Positions 33,383 through 41,843 of a stretch of 64,000 bases of DNA are shown here, in pieces. The position numbers were made by a program, and so were the translations under genes. Position 1 is the first letter of the stretch. Each line of letters opens with the position of its first letter. The DNA is taken from contig JAHHQL010000004.1 of assembly GCA_020026415.1 (NCBI GenBank), forward strand, positions 35,772-99,771. The letters run 5' to 3'. Origin of the DNA: Alistipes sp. (GTDB lineage: Bacteria > Bacteroidota > Bacteroidia > Bacteroidales > Rikenellaceae). Under the pieces are notes generated by a model, which worked only from the letters and a program-made list of their open reading frames with translations, did not search any database and had not been told where the DNA came from.

Positions 33383-33894
33383 GCGATTTTTTCCGTTCCC
33401 CGACTCTCGATTGTCGAAATTGTCGGCCGGGGGCGGAGGATCGGGTGCAGATCGGGCGGTCGGAGGGGTGTGTGGAGGGGCGGTTTTATGCGGTGGCGGC
33501 GGTGGGTATTGCGGTGCTTTGTTGCGCGCGGGTATCGGGAGGCGGATGAGGCGGGCACTCCTTATAAGATGTACAGAAACAGACTGACCGCCTTTCCCTC
33601 GGTCGGTCTTTCACTCACACAGCCCGTTTTGCTGCCGTTTTCGGCAGCCTGCTCTCAAGCCTATCCGCTCACTTGCGCTTGCGCCCGCGCCCGTCCTCCT
33701 CTTCGTCCCTCGTGCCCGCATTCGTTCTCCGCTCTCTTCCCCGTTCGCGTCCTTGTCCGCTCTTCTTCTTGTCCTGCCCTCGTTGGTTCATCCGCCCGCT
33801 TATACCTGTTTTTCTCCAACTCTGTCTTGCACACAGCCCTGTTTGCGCCTGCTTATCCGCGTGTCTGTCTGCCTTGCCGCCCGCCCCAAAAACA
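33383..33894. other. Long strand-asymmetric intergenic region
   Basis: No protein gene recognised. About 33405-33560 is purine-rich on the plus strand (C-rich and G-poor on minus), and about 33600-33890 switches to pyrimidine-rich on plus. Two plus-strand hairpins mark the switch: AGACTGACCG / CGGTCGGTCT (33581-33609) and GCTGCC / GGCAGC (about 33631-33648). One open frame spans much of it but has low-complexity, biased composition and no family likeness. Confidence 0.55.
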
Positions 33895-33930
33895 CAAAAT
33901 TCCCGACCGTATCTCTCGGTCGGGAATTTC
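33895..33930 (-). terminator. Terminator of the pdxA-thrS-infC operon
   Basis: Minus-strand stem AAATTCCCGACCG / CGGTCGGGAATTT followed by a T-rich stretch, about 90 bp after the infC stop. Confidence 0.85.
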
Positions 33931-34021
33931 TGAAAAGCCCGTAACTCACTATGCCGCAGAGTAATCCCTTTCGGGAAGACCCCTGCCGCCGACAGGCTTT
34001 GAATATGTATGTGCGAGAAGA

Positions 34022-34642
34022 CTACTTCTTGCCCTTGGGAGCAAGCATCATGTTCATCTTCTTACCGTCCAATTTGGGCATGGCTTCAACCTTGGCGAAC
34101 TCTTCCAAATCGGTTGCAAAACGCAACAGAAGAATCTCACCCTGCTCCTTGAAGACGATCGAACGTCCGCGGAAGAACACATAGGCCTTCACTTTCGCAC
34201 CTTCCTTCAGGAAGTTCTGCGCATGCTTCAACTTGAAGTTGTAGTCATGGTCGTCGGTCTGCGGGCCGAAACGGATCTCCTTGACAACCACTTTGACCTG
34301 ATTGGCCTTGATCTCCTTGGCCTTCTTCTTCTGCTGATAGAGGAATTTCTGGTAGTCGGCAATGCGGCATACCGGAGGATCGGCCTTGGGAGAGATCTCA
34401 ATCAGATCCAACTCCATCTCATCTGCCAGACGAAGAGCCTCGCGCGTGGACATCACCTTTGCTTCGGGGATGTTGTCGCCGACAACGCGGACTTCGGGGA
34501 CATTGATTTGATCGTTGATACGATGCGGATTCTCTTTGTCGGAGGGTTTACGTCCGAAATTGTGATCTTTTTTTACGACCGGTTTCGGTCGGTTATTCCC
34601 GGGGGTAAAAGGCCGCTGCGGGAATGGTTTGGGTGCTGCGAT
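34022..34642 (-). CDS. infC: Translation initiation factor IF-3, probable AUC start codon
   Basis: 206 residues from the proposed start. The IF3 N-terminal domain begins near residue 41 (RINDQINVPEVRVVGDN), after an extended basic, proline-rich tail. The C-terminal domain contains VKEIRFGPQTDDHDYNFKLKHA and AYVFFRGRSI. The only canonical start codons in frame (GTG at 34456, then ATG) would remove half of the N-terminal domain; an in-frame TAA lies five codons upstream of the ATC at 34642-34640. I therefore place the start at that AUC, like the rare AUU of E. coli infC, which allows IF-3 to limit its own synthesis. Adjacent codons cannot be excluded. Downstream rpmI and rplT are absent. Confidence 0.88.
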   Translation of the reverse strand: MAAPKPFPQRPFTPGNNRPKPVVKKDHNFGRKPSDKENPHRINDQINVPEVRVVGDNIPEAKVMSTREALRLADEMELDLIEISPKADPPVCRIADYQKFLYQQKKKAKEIKANQVKVVVKEIRFGPQTDDHDYNFKLKHAQNFLKEGAKVKAYVFFRGRSIVFKEQGEILLLRFATDLEEFAKVEAMPKLDGKKMNMMLAPKGKK

Positions 34643-34682
34643 AGTACTTAAATTTTAGTTAATGAATCAGTTAATCGGTTCG

Positions 34683-34761
34683 GTTCCACGGGGAACCCGT
34701 ATTTCGGGCTTTCGCCCGCAGTTTGTCCCTTCGGAGCGACCTCCCCGCAAGGGGAAGTCGC
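34683..34761 (-). promoter_or_regulatory. Three successive hairpins in the thrS-infC gap
   Basis: In the 137-bp gap, the minus strand can form GCGACTTCCCC / GGGGAGGTCGC (34761-34736), CGGGC / GCCCG (about 34719-34705) and GGTTCC / GGAACC (about 34697-34682). None has a T-run. They could modulate read-through or the translation of infC. Confidence 0.5.
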
Positions 34762-34779
34762 CCGGTCGGGGCAGAGAGA

Positions 34780-36732
34780 CTACTTCCGGGGAAGTTTGTT
34801 GTTCTCAAATTCGTCCTTGACGAGTTTGAGGATCATATCCTTGAACTCTTCGAGTTTCATCTGACCCTTGTCGCCCTCGCCTTGCGCACGAACCGAGACC
34901 ATGTTTTCGGCCTCCTCCTTCTCGCCGACGATCAGCAGGTAGGGGATGTGCTTCAACTCGTTGTCGCGGATCTTACGGCCGATCTTTTCGTTGCGGTCGT
35001 CGATCATCGTGCGGACATCATTGTCATTCAGGAACTTGACTACCTTTTCGGCGTAGTTGTTAAACTTCTCCGAGATGGGCAGTACAACCACTTGGTCGGG
35101 GCTCAGCCACAACGGGAATTTGCCACCCGTGTGCTCCAACAGCACGGCCACGAAACGCTCCATCGAACCGAACGGTGCTCGGTGGATCATGATCGGGCGG
35201 TGGAGTTTGTCGTCGGCACCCTTGTACGTCAGGTCGAAACGCTCCGGCAGGTTGTAGTCCACCTGAATGGTACCCAACTGCCATTTGCGACCGATGGCAT
35301 CCTTGACCATAAAGTCGAGTTTCGGGCCGTAGAATGCGGCCTCGCCGGTCTCGACAACGGTGTTCAGACCCTTCTCGGCAGCGGCCTTCATGATGGCCGA
35401 CTCGGCGCGTTCCCAGTTTTCGTCCGTACCGATGTACTTCTCCTTGTCGTTGGGGTCGCGCAACGAAACCTGTGCGGTGTAGTTGTCGAACTTCAGCGTC
35501 TTGAAGATGTACAGCACGATGTCGATTACACGCTCGAACTCTTCCAACAACTGGTCGGGGCGAACGAACAAGTGGGCGTCATCCTGCGTAAATCCGCGGA
35601 CACGGGTCAATCCGTGCAATTCGCCCGACTGTTCGTAGCGGTAAACGGTACCGAACTCGGCAAAACGCAGAGGCAGATCCTTGTACGAACGGGGTTTTGA
35701 ACGGTAGATTTCGCAGTGGTGCGGGCAGTTCATCGGTTTGAGCAGGTATTCCTCGCCCTCTTCGGGGGTGTGGATCGGCTGGAACGAATCCTTGCCGTAT
35801 TTTGCATAGTGACCCGAAGTCACATACAGAGCCTTGTTACCGATGTGCGGGGTGATGACCTGCTGGTAGCCGTACTCTTTCTGCACGCGGCGCAGGAACT
35901 GCTCCAGACGATCGCGCAGGGCGGCACCCTTCGGCAACCACAACGGCAGACCCTGACCCACGCGCTGCGAGAAGCAGAACAACTCCAACTCCTTGCCCAG
36001 TTTGCGGTGGTCGCGTTTCTTGGCCTCCTCCATCATGACGAGGTACTCGTCGAGCATCGACTTCTTGGGGAAGGTGATACCGTAGATACGGGTCAGCATC
36101 TTGTTCTTCTCGTTGCCGCGCCAGTAGGCACCCGCAACCGAGGTCAGTTTGATGGCCTTGATGAATCCCGTGTTGGGAATGTGCGGGCCGCGGCACAGGT
36201 CGGTGAACTCGCCGTTGGTATAGAATGAGATGGTTCCGTCTTCGAGGTCGTTGATCAACTCGCACTTGTACGTCTCGCCCTTCTCCGAGAAATCCTTCAT
36301 GGCCTCGGCCTTGGGTACGTCACGACGGATGAGCGGCTCCTTCTGGCGGGCCAACTCCAACATCTTCTTTTCGATCTTCGGAAGATCGGCCTCAACAATG
36401 GGTGTCGGTGAATCCACATCGTAGTAGAATCCGTTTTCGATGGCGGGACCGATACCGAACTTAATGCCCGGATAGAGCGATTGCAATGCTTCGGCCAACA
36501 GGTGCGAAGAGGTGTGCCAGAACGCATGCTTGCCCTCCTCGTCATCCCATTTGTAGAACTTGATCGAGGCGTCCTCCCCGATCGGGCGCATCAGATCCTG
36601 AGTTGCGCCGTTTACCGAAGCCGCAAGTGAGTCGGCAGCTAAACGAGGGCTGATACTCTCTGCGATTTGGTAGGCTGTTGTCCCTTTGGCAAACTCTTTC
36701 TGCGTGCCATCGGGAAAAGTGATTTTAATCAT
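34780..36732 (-). CDS. thrS: Threonyl-tRNA synthetase
   Basis: 650 residues. Order: TGS domain (about 1-65, IKITFPDGTQKEF), editing domain with the HxxxH metal site (HTSSHLLAEAL) and the later C...H element, class II catalytic core with MNCPHHCEIY, motif 2 FRYEQSGELHGLTRVRGFTQDDAH region, and C-terminal anticodon-binding domain. It charges tRNA-Thr and hydrolyses misformed Ser-tRNA-Thr. The ATG at 36732 gives the family N-terminus MIKITFPDG; 14 extra residues upstream are not conserved. Middle gene of pdxA-thrS-infC. Confidence 0.97.
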   Translation of the reverse strand: MIKITFPDGTQKEFAKGTTAYQIAESISPRLAADSLAASVNGATQDLMRPIGEDASIKFYKWDDEEGKHAFWHTSSHLLAEALQSLYPGIKFGIGPAIENGFYYDVDSPTPIVEADLPKIEKKMLELARQKEPLIRRDVPKAEAMKDFSEKGETYKCELINDLEDGTISFYTNGEFTDLCRGPHIPNTGFIKAIKLTSVAGAYWRGNEKNKMLTRIYGITFPKKSMLDEYLVMMEEAKKRDHRKLGKELELFCFSQRVGQGLPLWLPKGAALRDRLEQFLRRVQKEYGYQQVITPHIGNKALYVTSGHYAKYGKDSFQPIHTPEEGEEYLLKPMNCPHHCEIYRSKPRSYKDLPLRFAEFGTVYRYEQSGELHGLTRVRGFTQDDAHLFVRPDQLLEEFERVIDIVLYIFKTLKFDNYTAQVSLRDPNDKEKYIGTDENWERAESAIMKAAAEKGLNTVVETGEAAFYGPKLDFMVKDAIGRKWQLGTIQVDYNLPERFDLTYKGADDKLHRPIMIHRAPFGSMERFVAVLLEHTGGKFPLWLSPDQVVVLPISEKFNNYAEKVVKFLNDNDVRTMIDDRNEKIGRKIRDNELKHIPYLLIVGEKEEAENMVSVRAQGEGDKGQMKLEEFKDMILKLVKDEFENNKLPRK

Positions 36733-36817
36733 TTTGTTTTTTATTAGGTGAAACCGCCTGAAATGCTTCCACAATTACGAGACGGAATACATTCTCGGTC
36801 GGTAAAATTTCTTGGGT

Positions 36818-37909
36818 TTAGTCGCGGTCGCTCTGCGGAAGATCCTTGACGGACATGTCGCGGTGCGATCGTTCGCGTTCGGCATGAGGCAGGGGGTTGC
36901 GGTTCATTTCCGACCATGTCCTGCGGTGGCGGATGATGTCCAACGCGCCGAAAATGGCGTTGCGCATCGACTGCGGGTCGGCCTTGTCCTGTCCTGCAAT
37001 GTCGAAAGCCGTGCCGTGATCGGGCGAGGTACGCACGCATTCCAGACCCGCCGTGAAATTCACGCCGTCGGGCGAAAGGCTCTTGAAGGGTGCCAGACCC
37101 TGATCGTGGTACATCGCTAAAATGCCGTCGTACTTGGTGTAGCCGCCTCCTGCAAACAGACCGTCGGCGGCAAAGGGGCCGAACGCCAGAATACCCTGAT
37201 CGAAGGCCTCGACGATGGCGGGGCGGATGATTTCCTCCTCCTCCCTGCCCAGAAGACCACCGTCACCGGCGTGGGGGTTGAGTGCCATCACGGCGATGCG
37301 CGGCTCGACAATGCCGAAATCCTCCTTGAGCGACTGACGCAGGGTGCGGAGATCCTGAACGATCTTCTCCTTGGAGATGTTCTGCGGAATTTCGGCTACG
37401 GGAATGTGCTTCGTCACCAAACCGATGCGCAGTATGTCGCTGTAAAGAATCATCATCGCCTTGCCCTCAAATTCGGCATCGAAGAACTCGGTGTGACCCG
37501 TATAGCGGAAATCGTCGCTCTGGACGCTCTGCTTGGCGAACGGGGCGGTCACCACGGCATCGATGTAGCCTGCCTTGAGGTCTTTGGCGGCGGTGCGCAG
37601 TGCCTCGACGGCGGCATGACCCGCCTCCCCGGAGATCTCGCCGGGGGTGATGCGGCTCGTCTTGCCGCACGGTACGATGTTCACCTTGCCGCGGCGGGCG
37701 TCCTGTGCCGAGGAGATGATGTTGAAGGGAATATCCTCGATTTCCGAGATGGTTCCCCGATAGTAGTTGGCGGCTTCGGGAGATCCGTAGATGACGGGGA
37801 TGAAAAACTCCGCCATACGGCTGTCCGAGAGGGATTTGAGAATCACCTCCCAGCCGATTCCGTTGGGATCGCCCTGCGTGATGCCTATTTTGAATTTTGT
37901 TTCGGTCAT
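36818..37909 (-). CDS. pdxA: 4-hydroxythreonine-4-phosphate dehydrogenase PdxA
   Basis: 363 residues. PdxA oxidises 4-phosphohydroxy-threonine with NAD+ in the DXP-dependent route to pyridoxal phosphate. The N-terminal GITQGDPNGIGWEVILKSL is the family signature. The metal-binding histidines lie in YTGHTEFF, LNPHAGDGG and AMYHDQGLAPFK. Length is a little longer than E. coli PdxA, as in other Bacteroidota. The start at 37909 gives the conserved N-terminus; the 11 upstream residues are not family-like. First gene of the unit with thrS and infC. Confidence 0.95.
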   Translation of the reverse strand: MTETKFKIGITQGDPNGIGWEVILKSLSDSRMAEFFIPVIYGSPEAANYYRGTISEIEDIPFNIISSAQDARRGKVNIVPCGKTSRITPGEISGEAGHAAVEALRTAAKDLKAGYIDAVVTAPFAKQSVQSDDFRYTGHTEFFDAEFEGKAMMILYSDILRIGLVTKHIPVAEIPQNISKEKIVQDLRTLRQSLKEDFGIVEPRIAVMALNPHAGDGGLLGREEEEIIRPAIVEAFDQGILAFGPFAADGLFAGGGYTKYDGILAMYHDQGLAPFKSLSPDGVNFTAGLECVRTSPDHGTAFDIAGQDKADPQSMRNAIFGALDIIRHRRTWSEMNRNPLPHAERERSHRDMSVKDLPQSDRD

Positions 37910-37998
37910 ATCTTTATGCGGGATTTTCTTCGGCCTTCCCAAGAGGCATCCTCTCCGGCGGACTTAAACCGCGGCGAGTGAATAGCATATACAATTTA

Positions 37999-38028
37999 CA
38001 AAGATACAACTTATATCCGAATATCAAA
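37999..38028 (-). promoter_or_regulatory. Promoter of pdxA-thrS-infC
   Basis: Minus-strand TTTG (38028-38025), 18-bp spacer, TATCTTTG (38006-37999). Leader of about 83 nt to the pdxA ATG. Confidence 0.7.
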
Positions 38029-38039
38029 ATGCTGTGCGA

Positions 38040-38165
38040 TATTTTTCGGTGGGTCAGGCCGTTCGGGGGTATGGCGGGTGTGTCCCGCGACTTTTGGGAA
38101 GGCGGGATGCGGCTCGGATGAAACGGGGGTTCGGTTCGGGGCGGTTTGCGGCTCGGACGGAGGCG
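38040..38165 (-). other. C-rich, G-poor tract after the TrmH-family gene (possible Rho terminator)
   Basis: On the transcribed (minus) strand this stretch is dominated by C, with few G residues. It follows the stop at 38171 directly. No intrinsic terminator is present there, so Rho-dependent termination is a reasonable explanation. Confidence 0.5.
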
Positions 38166-38170
38166 GAAAA

Positions 38171-38911
38171 TTACAGCAGGCGGCGGCGAAATTCGGCGCA
38201 GACGATGCCCGTGGCCATCGCCACGTTCAGCGATTCGGTCGTGCGGCAATCTTCGGGATAGTTCGGGATGAGGATCTTGCGGCTGACCGAAAGGGCGGTG
38301 TCGGGCGAGATGCCGCGACCTTCGTTACCCATGACGATAATGCCCTCCCCGGAGAGTTCCGTGTGGTAGATATTTTCCCCTTCGAGGAAGGTGCCGTAGA
38401 TGGGAATCTCCATCTTCGAGGCTTTTGCAAGGGTCTCTGCCAAAGGAAGATAGTGGATTTCGACACGCAGAATTGCACCCATCGTTGCCTGCACGACTTT
38501 CGGGTTGAAGCAGTCGGCGGTCGAGGGCGAAGCGAGGATGTGGTGGATGCCGAACCAGTCGGCAACACGCATGATCGTACCCAAGTTGCCCGGGTTCTGC
38601 ACATCGTCCAGCGCGATCATCAGTTCCCCGCGGTGATCCTCCATACGAAACGCGCGGTGCGGGATTTCGACCAGTGCCAGCGAATTTGAGGGGGTTTTCA
38701 ACAGCGACAGACGCTCCATGTCCTTGCGCGTGACGGTCTCCACCTCCCGACCCTCAAAAACGCCCTCCAAAGCGAAGATTTTACGGATGCGGAGCTGCGA
38801 AGAGCGGATCTCGCCGATGAGTTTCTCGCCCTCGGCGACAAAAAGACCCTCCTCCGTGCGTGCGCGTTTGTCGTTGAGCGAGCGCACCAACTGAATTTCT
38901 GCTTTTGTCAT
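38171..38911 (-). CDS. TrmH/SpoU family RNA 2'-O-methyltransferase
   Basis: 246 residues. An N-terminal substrate-binding domain (about 1-95, QLVRSLNDKRARTEEGLFVAEG in two parts) is followed by the SPOUT knot with motif 1 ALDDVQNPGNLGTIMRVADW, motif 2 IVMGNEGRGIS and motif 3 near IPNYPEDCRTTESLNVAMA. It transfers methyl from SAM to a ribose in tRNA or rRNA; the target base cannot be deduced. Its start overlaps the rnz stop by 4 bp (ATGA), so the two are translationally coupled RNA-processing genes. Confidence 0.93.
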   Translation of the reverse strand: MTKAEIQLVRSLNDKRARTEEGLFVAEGEKLIGEIRSSQLRIRKIFALEGVFEGREVETVTRKDMERLSLLKTPSNSLALVEIPHRAFRMEDHRGELMIALDDVQNPGNLGTIMRVADWFGIHHILASPSTADCFNPKVVQATMGAILRVEIHYLPLAETLAKASKMEIPIYGTFLEGENIYHTELSGEGIIVMGNEGRGISPDTALSVSRKILIPNYPEDCRTTESLNVAMATGIVCAEFRRRLL

Positions 38912-39831
38912 TTCTGCTTTTCGATTTCAAAGGTTTTTCCCTCAACGGCGGCGTAGGTTTCCGCAAATACGGTCTGTGCCTCCCGAACGAGTACCTCCTC
39001 GTCCTTGTAACGCGACGAATAGTGACCGATGATGAGGCGTTTGGCTCCTGCTTTCAGAGCGGCTTTGGCGGCGTCGAGGGTGGTGGCGTGACCGCGGTCG
39101 CGGGCATTGCGCTGCTCGTCGGCGGCATAGGTTGCCTCGTGGTACATCAGATCGACCCCCGTGCAGAGCGTGGCGGCCTTGGCCGAGAAATTCGTATCCG
39201 AAAGATAGGCATACGAACGCGCCTTGTAGGGAATGTAGGTGATTGCTTCGTTGGGGATTATGCGTCCGTCGTCGAGCGTAAGATCCTCCCCGCGTTTGGC
39301 GGCGGTGATTTGGGCGATCGACAGTCCCAATTCCGAGATCTTCTCCTTATCGACATTCAGCGGCGGCTGTTTTTCTCGAAACAGGAATCCCGCACACGGC
39401 ACACGGTGGCGCAAAGGAATGCTCCACACCTCCAAGGTGCGGTTTTCGAAGAGCAATTCGTGACGCGTGGTGTGTGTTTCGTGCCAGACGACTTCGTAGG
39501 GCAGATCCTTGTCGAAGAATTTCAGATGGCTCTCCAGAATCTCGCCGAACGGAGCGGGTGCATAGACATCGAGCGGGGTTTTGCGGCCGCCCAACCCCAA
39601 GGTGGAGATCAGGGGAAACAATCCGAAGACATGATCGCCGTGGAGGTGTGAGATGAATATGCCCCTGAGTTTGAGCGGATTGATCCCCGCACGCACCATC
39701 TGCTGCTGGGTGCCTTCGCCGGCATCCACCAGATAGTATTGTTCTTCGAGGTTCACGATTTGTGCCGAAGGATGGCGGTTGGCGGTCGGACGTGCCGACG
39801 CAGAACCGAGTATGGTGACGGAGAAACTCAA
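38908..39831 (-). CDS. rnz: Ribonuclease Z
   Basis: 307 residues, metallo-beta-lactamase fold tRNA 3' endonuclease that trims the trailer so that CCA can be added. The metal motif is SHLHGDHVFGL (about 62-72); the N-terminal ILGSASARPT and the DAGEGTQQQM segment are RNase Z hallmarks, and further ligands are in LMYHEATY and IIGHYSSRY. Length is that of the short bacterial form. It is first in a unit with the TrmH-family gene. Confidence 0.96.
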   Translation of the reverse strand: MSFSVTILGSASARPTANRHPSAQIVNLEEQYYLVDAGEGTQQQMVRAGINPLKLRGIFISHLHGDHVFGLFPLISTLGLGGRKTPLDVYAPAPFGEILESHLKFFDKDLPYEVVWHETHTTRHELLFENRTLEVWSIPLRHRVPCAGFLFREKQPPLNVDKEKISELGLSIAQITAAKRGEDLTLDDGRIIPNEAITYIPYKARSYAYLSDTNFSAKAATLCTGVDLMYHEATYAADEQRNARDRGHATTLDAAKAALKAGAKRLIIGHYSSRYKDEEVLVREAQTVFAETYAAVEGKTFEIEKQK

Positions 39832-39853
39832 AACGGGACGAATTTTTAAAGAT

Positions 39854-39897
39854 TAAAAAAATCCCGCTTCCCGTGCCCTGCAAGGCATTGGGAAGCG
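39854..39897 (-). terminator. Terminator of trxB
   Basis: Minus-strand stem CGCTTCCC..TGCC / GGCA..GGGAAGCG followed by a run of seven T residues, 20 bp after the stop. Confidence 0.9.
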
Positions 39898-39917
39898 AGA
39901 TGGTTTTCGGGAACAGA

Positions 39918-40841
39918 TTAACGGTGCAGGAAACGCTCGCAATCCAGAGCGGCGATGCAGCCCGAACCTGCGGCGGTGATGGCCTGACGGTAGTGGGGAT
40001 CCTTCACGTCGCCGGCGGCGAATACGCCCTCGACGCTCGTTCTCGACGAACCGCCCTCTACAACGATGTAACCCTCCTTGTCGAGTTCCAGCTGACCCTC
40101 GAATACCTCCACGTTGGGGTGGTGTCCGATGGCGAGGAAGAAGCCCGAAATCTCGATCGTGCGCTCCGTGCCGTCGGTCTTGCGCAACAGGGCACCCGTC
40201 ACGCCGTGCAGGTCGTCGCCCAGCACCTCGACGGTGTTGTGCTCGAACAGCACTTCGATGTTCTCGGTGTTGAACACACGCTCCTGCATGGCTTTCGAAG
40301 CACGCAGGAACGGCTTGCGGACGATCAGATAAACCTTGCGGCACAGCGATGCGAGGTAGGTGGCCTCCTCACAAGCCGTGTCACCGCCACCGACTACGGC
40401 GACATCCTTCTTGCGATAGAAGAAACCGTCGCACGTAGCGCAGGCACTTACGCCCTGACCGCGGAATTTGGCCTCCGAGGGAAGACCCAGATATTTTGCC
40501 GAAGCACCCGTAGCCACGATCAGCGATTCGGCTTCGATCTCGTGTTCGCCGTCCACGACAACGTGGAAGGGACGCTTCGAAAGGTCGATTTTGGTGATGA
40601 TGCCCTTACGCATGTCGGCACCGAAACGTGCGGCCTGCTTGCGGATGTCTTCCATCATCTCCGGGCCGCTGATGCCCTGAGGATAACCCGGAAAGTTCTC
40701 CACTTCGGTGGTGGTCGTCAGCTGACCGCCCGGTTCGATACCCGAATAGAGTACGGGATTGAGGTTTGCGCGCGAGGTGTAGATGGCGGCAGTGTATCCT
40801 GCCGGGCCGCTACCCATGATCAATACTTTTACATGTTCCAT
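39918..40841 (-). CDS. trxB: Thioredoxin-disulfide reductase
   Basis: 307 residues. FAD/NADPH flavoenzyme that reduces thioredoxin. FAD motif GSGPAGYTAAIY (about 10-21), redox CxxC in ACATCDGFFY (about 133-142), NADPH motif VGGGDTACEEA and the C-terminal FAD motif GVFAAGDV. Length is typical of the low-molecular-weight class. It begins 32 bp after the stop of the pseudokinase gene without an obvious promoter or terminator between them, so read-through from the signalling cluster is possible. Confidence 0.97.
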   Translation of the reverse strand: MEHVKVLIMGSGPAGYTAAIYTSRANLNPVLYSGIEPGGQLTTTTEVENFPGYPQGISGPEMMEDIRKQAARFGADMRKGIITKIDLSKRPFHVVVDGEHEIEAESLIVATGASAKYLGLPSEAKFRGQGVSACATCDGFFYRKKDVAVVGGGDTACEEATYLASLCRKVYLIVRKPFLRASKAMQERVFNTENIEVLFEHNTVEVLGDDLHGVTGALLRKTDGTERTIEISGFFLAIGHHPNVEVFEGQLELDKEGYIVVEGGSSRTSVEGVFAAGDVKDPHYRQAITAAGSGCIAALDCERFLHR

Positions 40842-40873
40842 TTTTAAATTGTTTTTGGTTGATATATGATAAT

Positions 40874-41842
40874 TTATTCGTTTAGGGTTTTCTGTCCTCG
40901 CGGGGCGAACTCCGTGAGAGGTTGTCCCGTGTAGTCAAATTCCGCCCACAGGTCACCGCGACGCACCTCGAAAATACTCTCTTCGGGGTGGTAGTCCACA
41001 ATGTCGTACATCATCGGCAGGATGCAGCGGCCTTCGCGGTCGATGACACCCATGCCCGTCGTGCGTTCGACGACGGCGCGTCCCTCCGCAAAATCATCCG
41101 CCCAGAGGTATTGTGACGGGATGACGGGTTGGTTCCTGTCGTCCACATAGCCGTAACCCTCCTTGTCGCGGACGCAGGTCAGTCCTTCGAACGTATGGCC
41201 GACCCAGAGGTGTCCCTTCAGATCGGGTGCGGGGTTGTACGGTGCATCGAAATCCGACACAAAGTCGCCGCCCAACTCGTCCAAGCGTGCCCGCAGCAGG
41301 TCGAATCCCTTCCGATCGCCACTCGGATCGCCGCCGATCACGGCATCCTGATAGCGGATCGGGATGAAGCGGTGTCCGTCCCAACGGATGTTCGAGGGTT
41401 TGAGGTTGCGGTGGACAAATCCCGCCCGTTGCAACTCCTCCTGAAGCGTGTCGAGAGCCTTTTGCAGTTCGGCTTTCAAGGCATGCGTTGCCGCCTCCTC
41501 GAAACTGCATCCGGGGCAGGGCTGGAGGATCAGGTCTTGGCGGTTGCCCTCCTCGTCCGTGAGTTCTCCGCGCAGGATGCGTACCGATGTCAAGGAGGGG
41601 CATTTGAGGCGGTCGAGTGCCGAGAGCGTATGTTCCGCGTGGAACATTCCTTCGCGCGAAAGCGGCATGGCGAGCAGATACCGTTCGCCACGGTAATGCA
41701 CCACGGCATCGACAAATTCCGTCGTGCGGTGCAGGGCGGGAAGCCCCGTGTCGGTCACTTCGACCGTGATCCCGTGCAGGCGGCGGAGCCACAGGTCGGG
41801 CGCGGTGAGTGCGCGGGTGAAGGAGTGAACGGATACGGCCAT
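40874..41842 (-). CDS. Pseudokinase-like protein with WG repeats
   Basis: 322 residues. The first part (about 1-190) keeps a kinase-like C-lobe outline: the catalytic loop reads FVHRNLKPSNI, with Asn146 in place of the catalytic Asp, and the DFG region reads PIRYQDA, so it is probably inactive. Residues about 205-310 form WG-type repeats (GYVDDRNQPVIPSQY, MGVIDREGRCILPMMYD), a beta-rich module thought to bind proteins or ligands. The gene starts 1 bp after the vWA stop. A scaffold or allosteric role for the partner kinase at 44540-45694 is inference. Confidence 0.75.
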   Translation of the reverse strand: MAVSVHSFTRALTAPDLWLRRLHGITVEVTDTGLPALHRTTEFVDAVVHYRGERYLLAMPLSREGMFHAEHTLSALDRLKCPSLTSVRILRGELTDEEGNRQDLILQPCPGCSFEEAATHALKAELQKALDTLQEELQRAGFVHRNLKPSNIRWDGHRFIPIRYQDAVIGGDPSGDRKGFDLLRARLDELGGDFVSDFDAPYNPAPDLKGHLWVGHTFEGLTCVRDKEGYGYVDDRNQPVIPSQYLWADDFAEGRAVVERTTGMGVIDREGRCILPMMYDIVDYHPEESIFEVRRGDLWAEFDYTGQPLTEFAPRGQKTLNE

Positions 41843-41843
41843 C

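Noticed and set aside
33284..33964. Open frame of 226 codons on the plus strand across the asymmetric spacer
   Set aside because: Composition is dominated by biased pyrimidine-rich codons, it overlaps the LuxE-like gene start, and no family motif appears.
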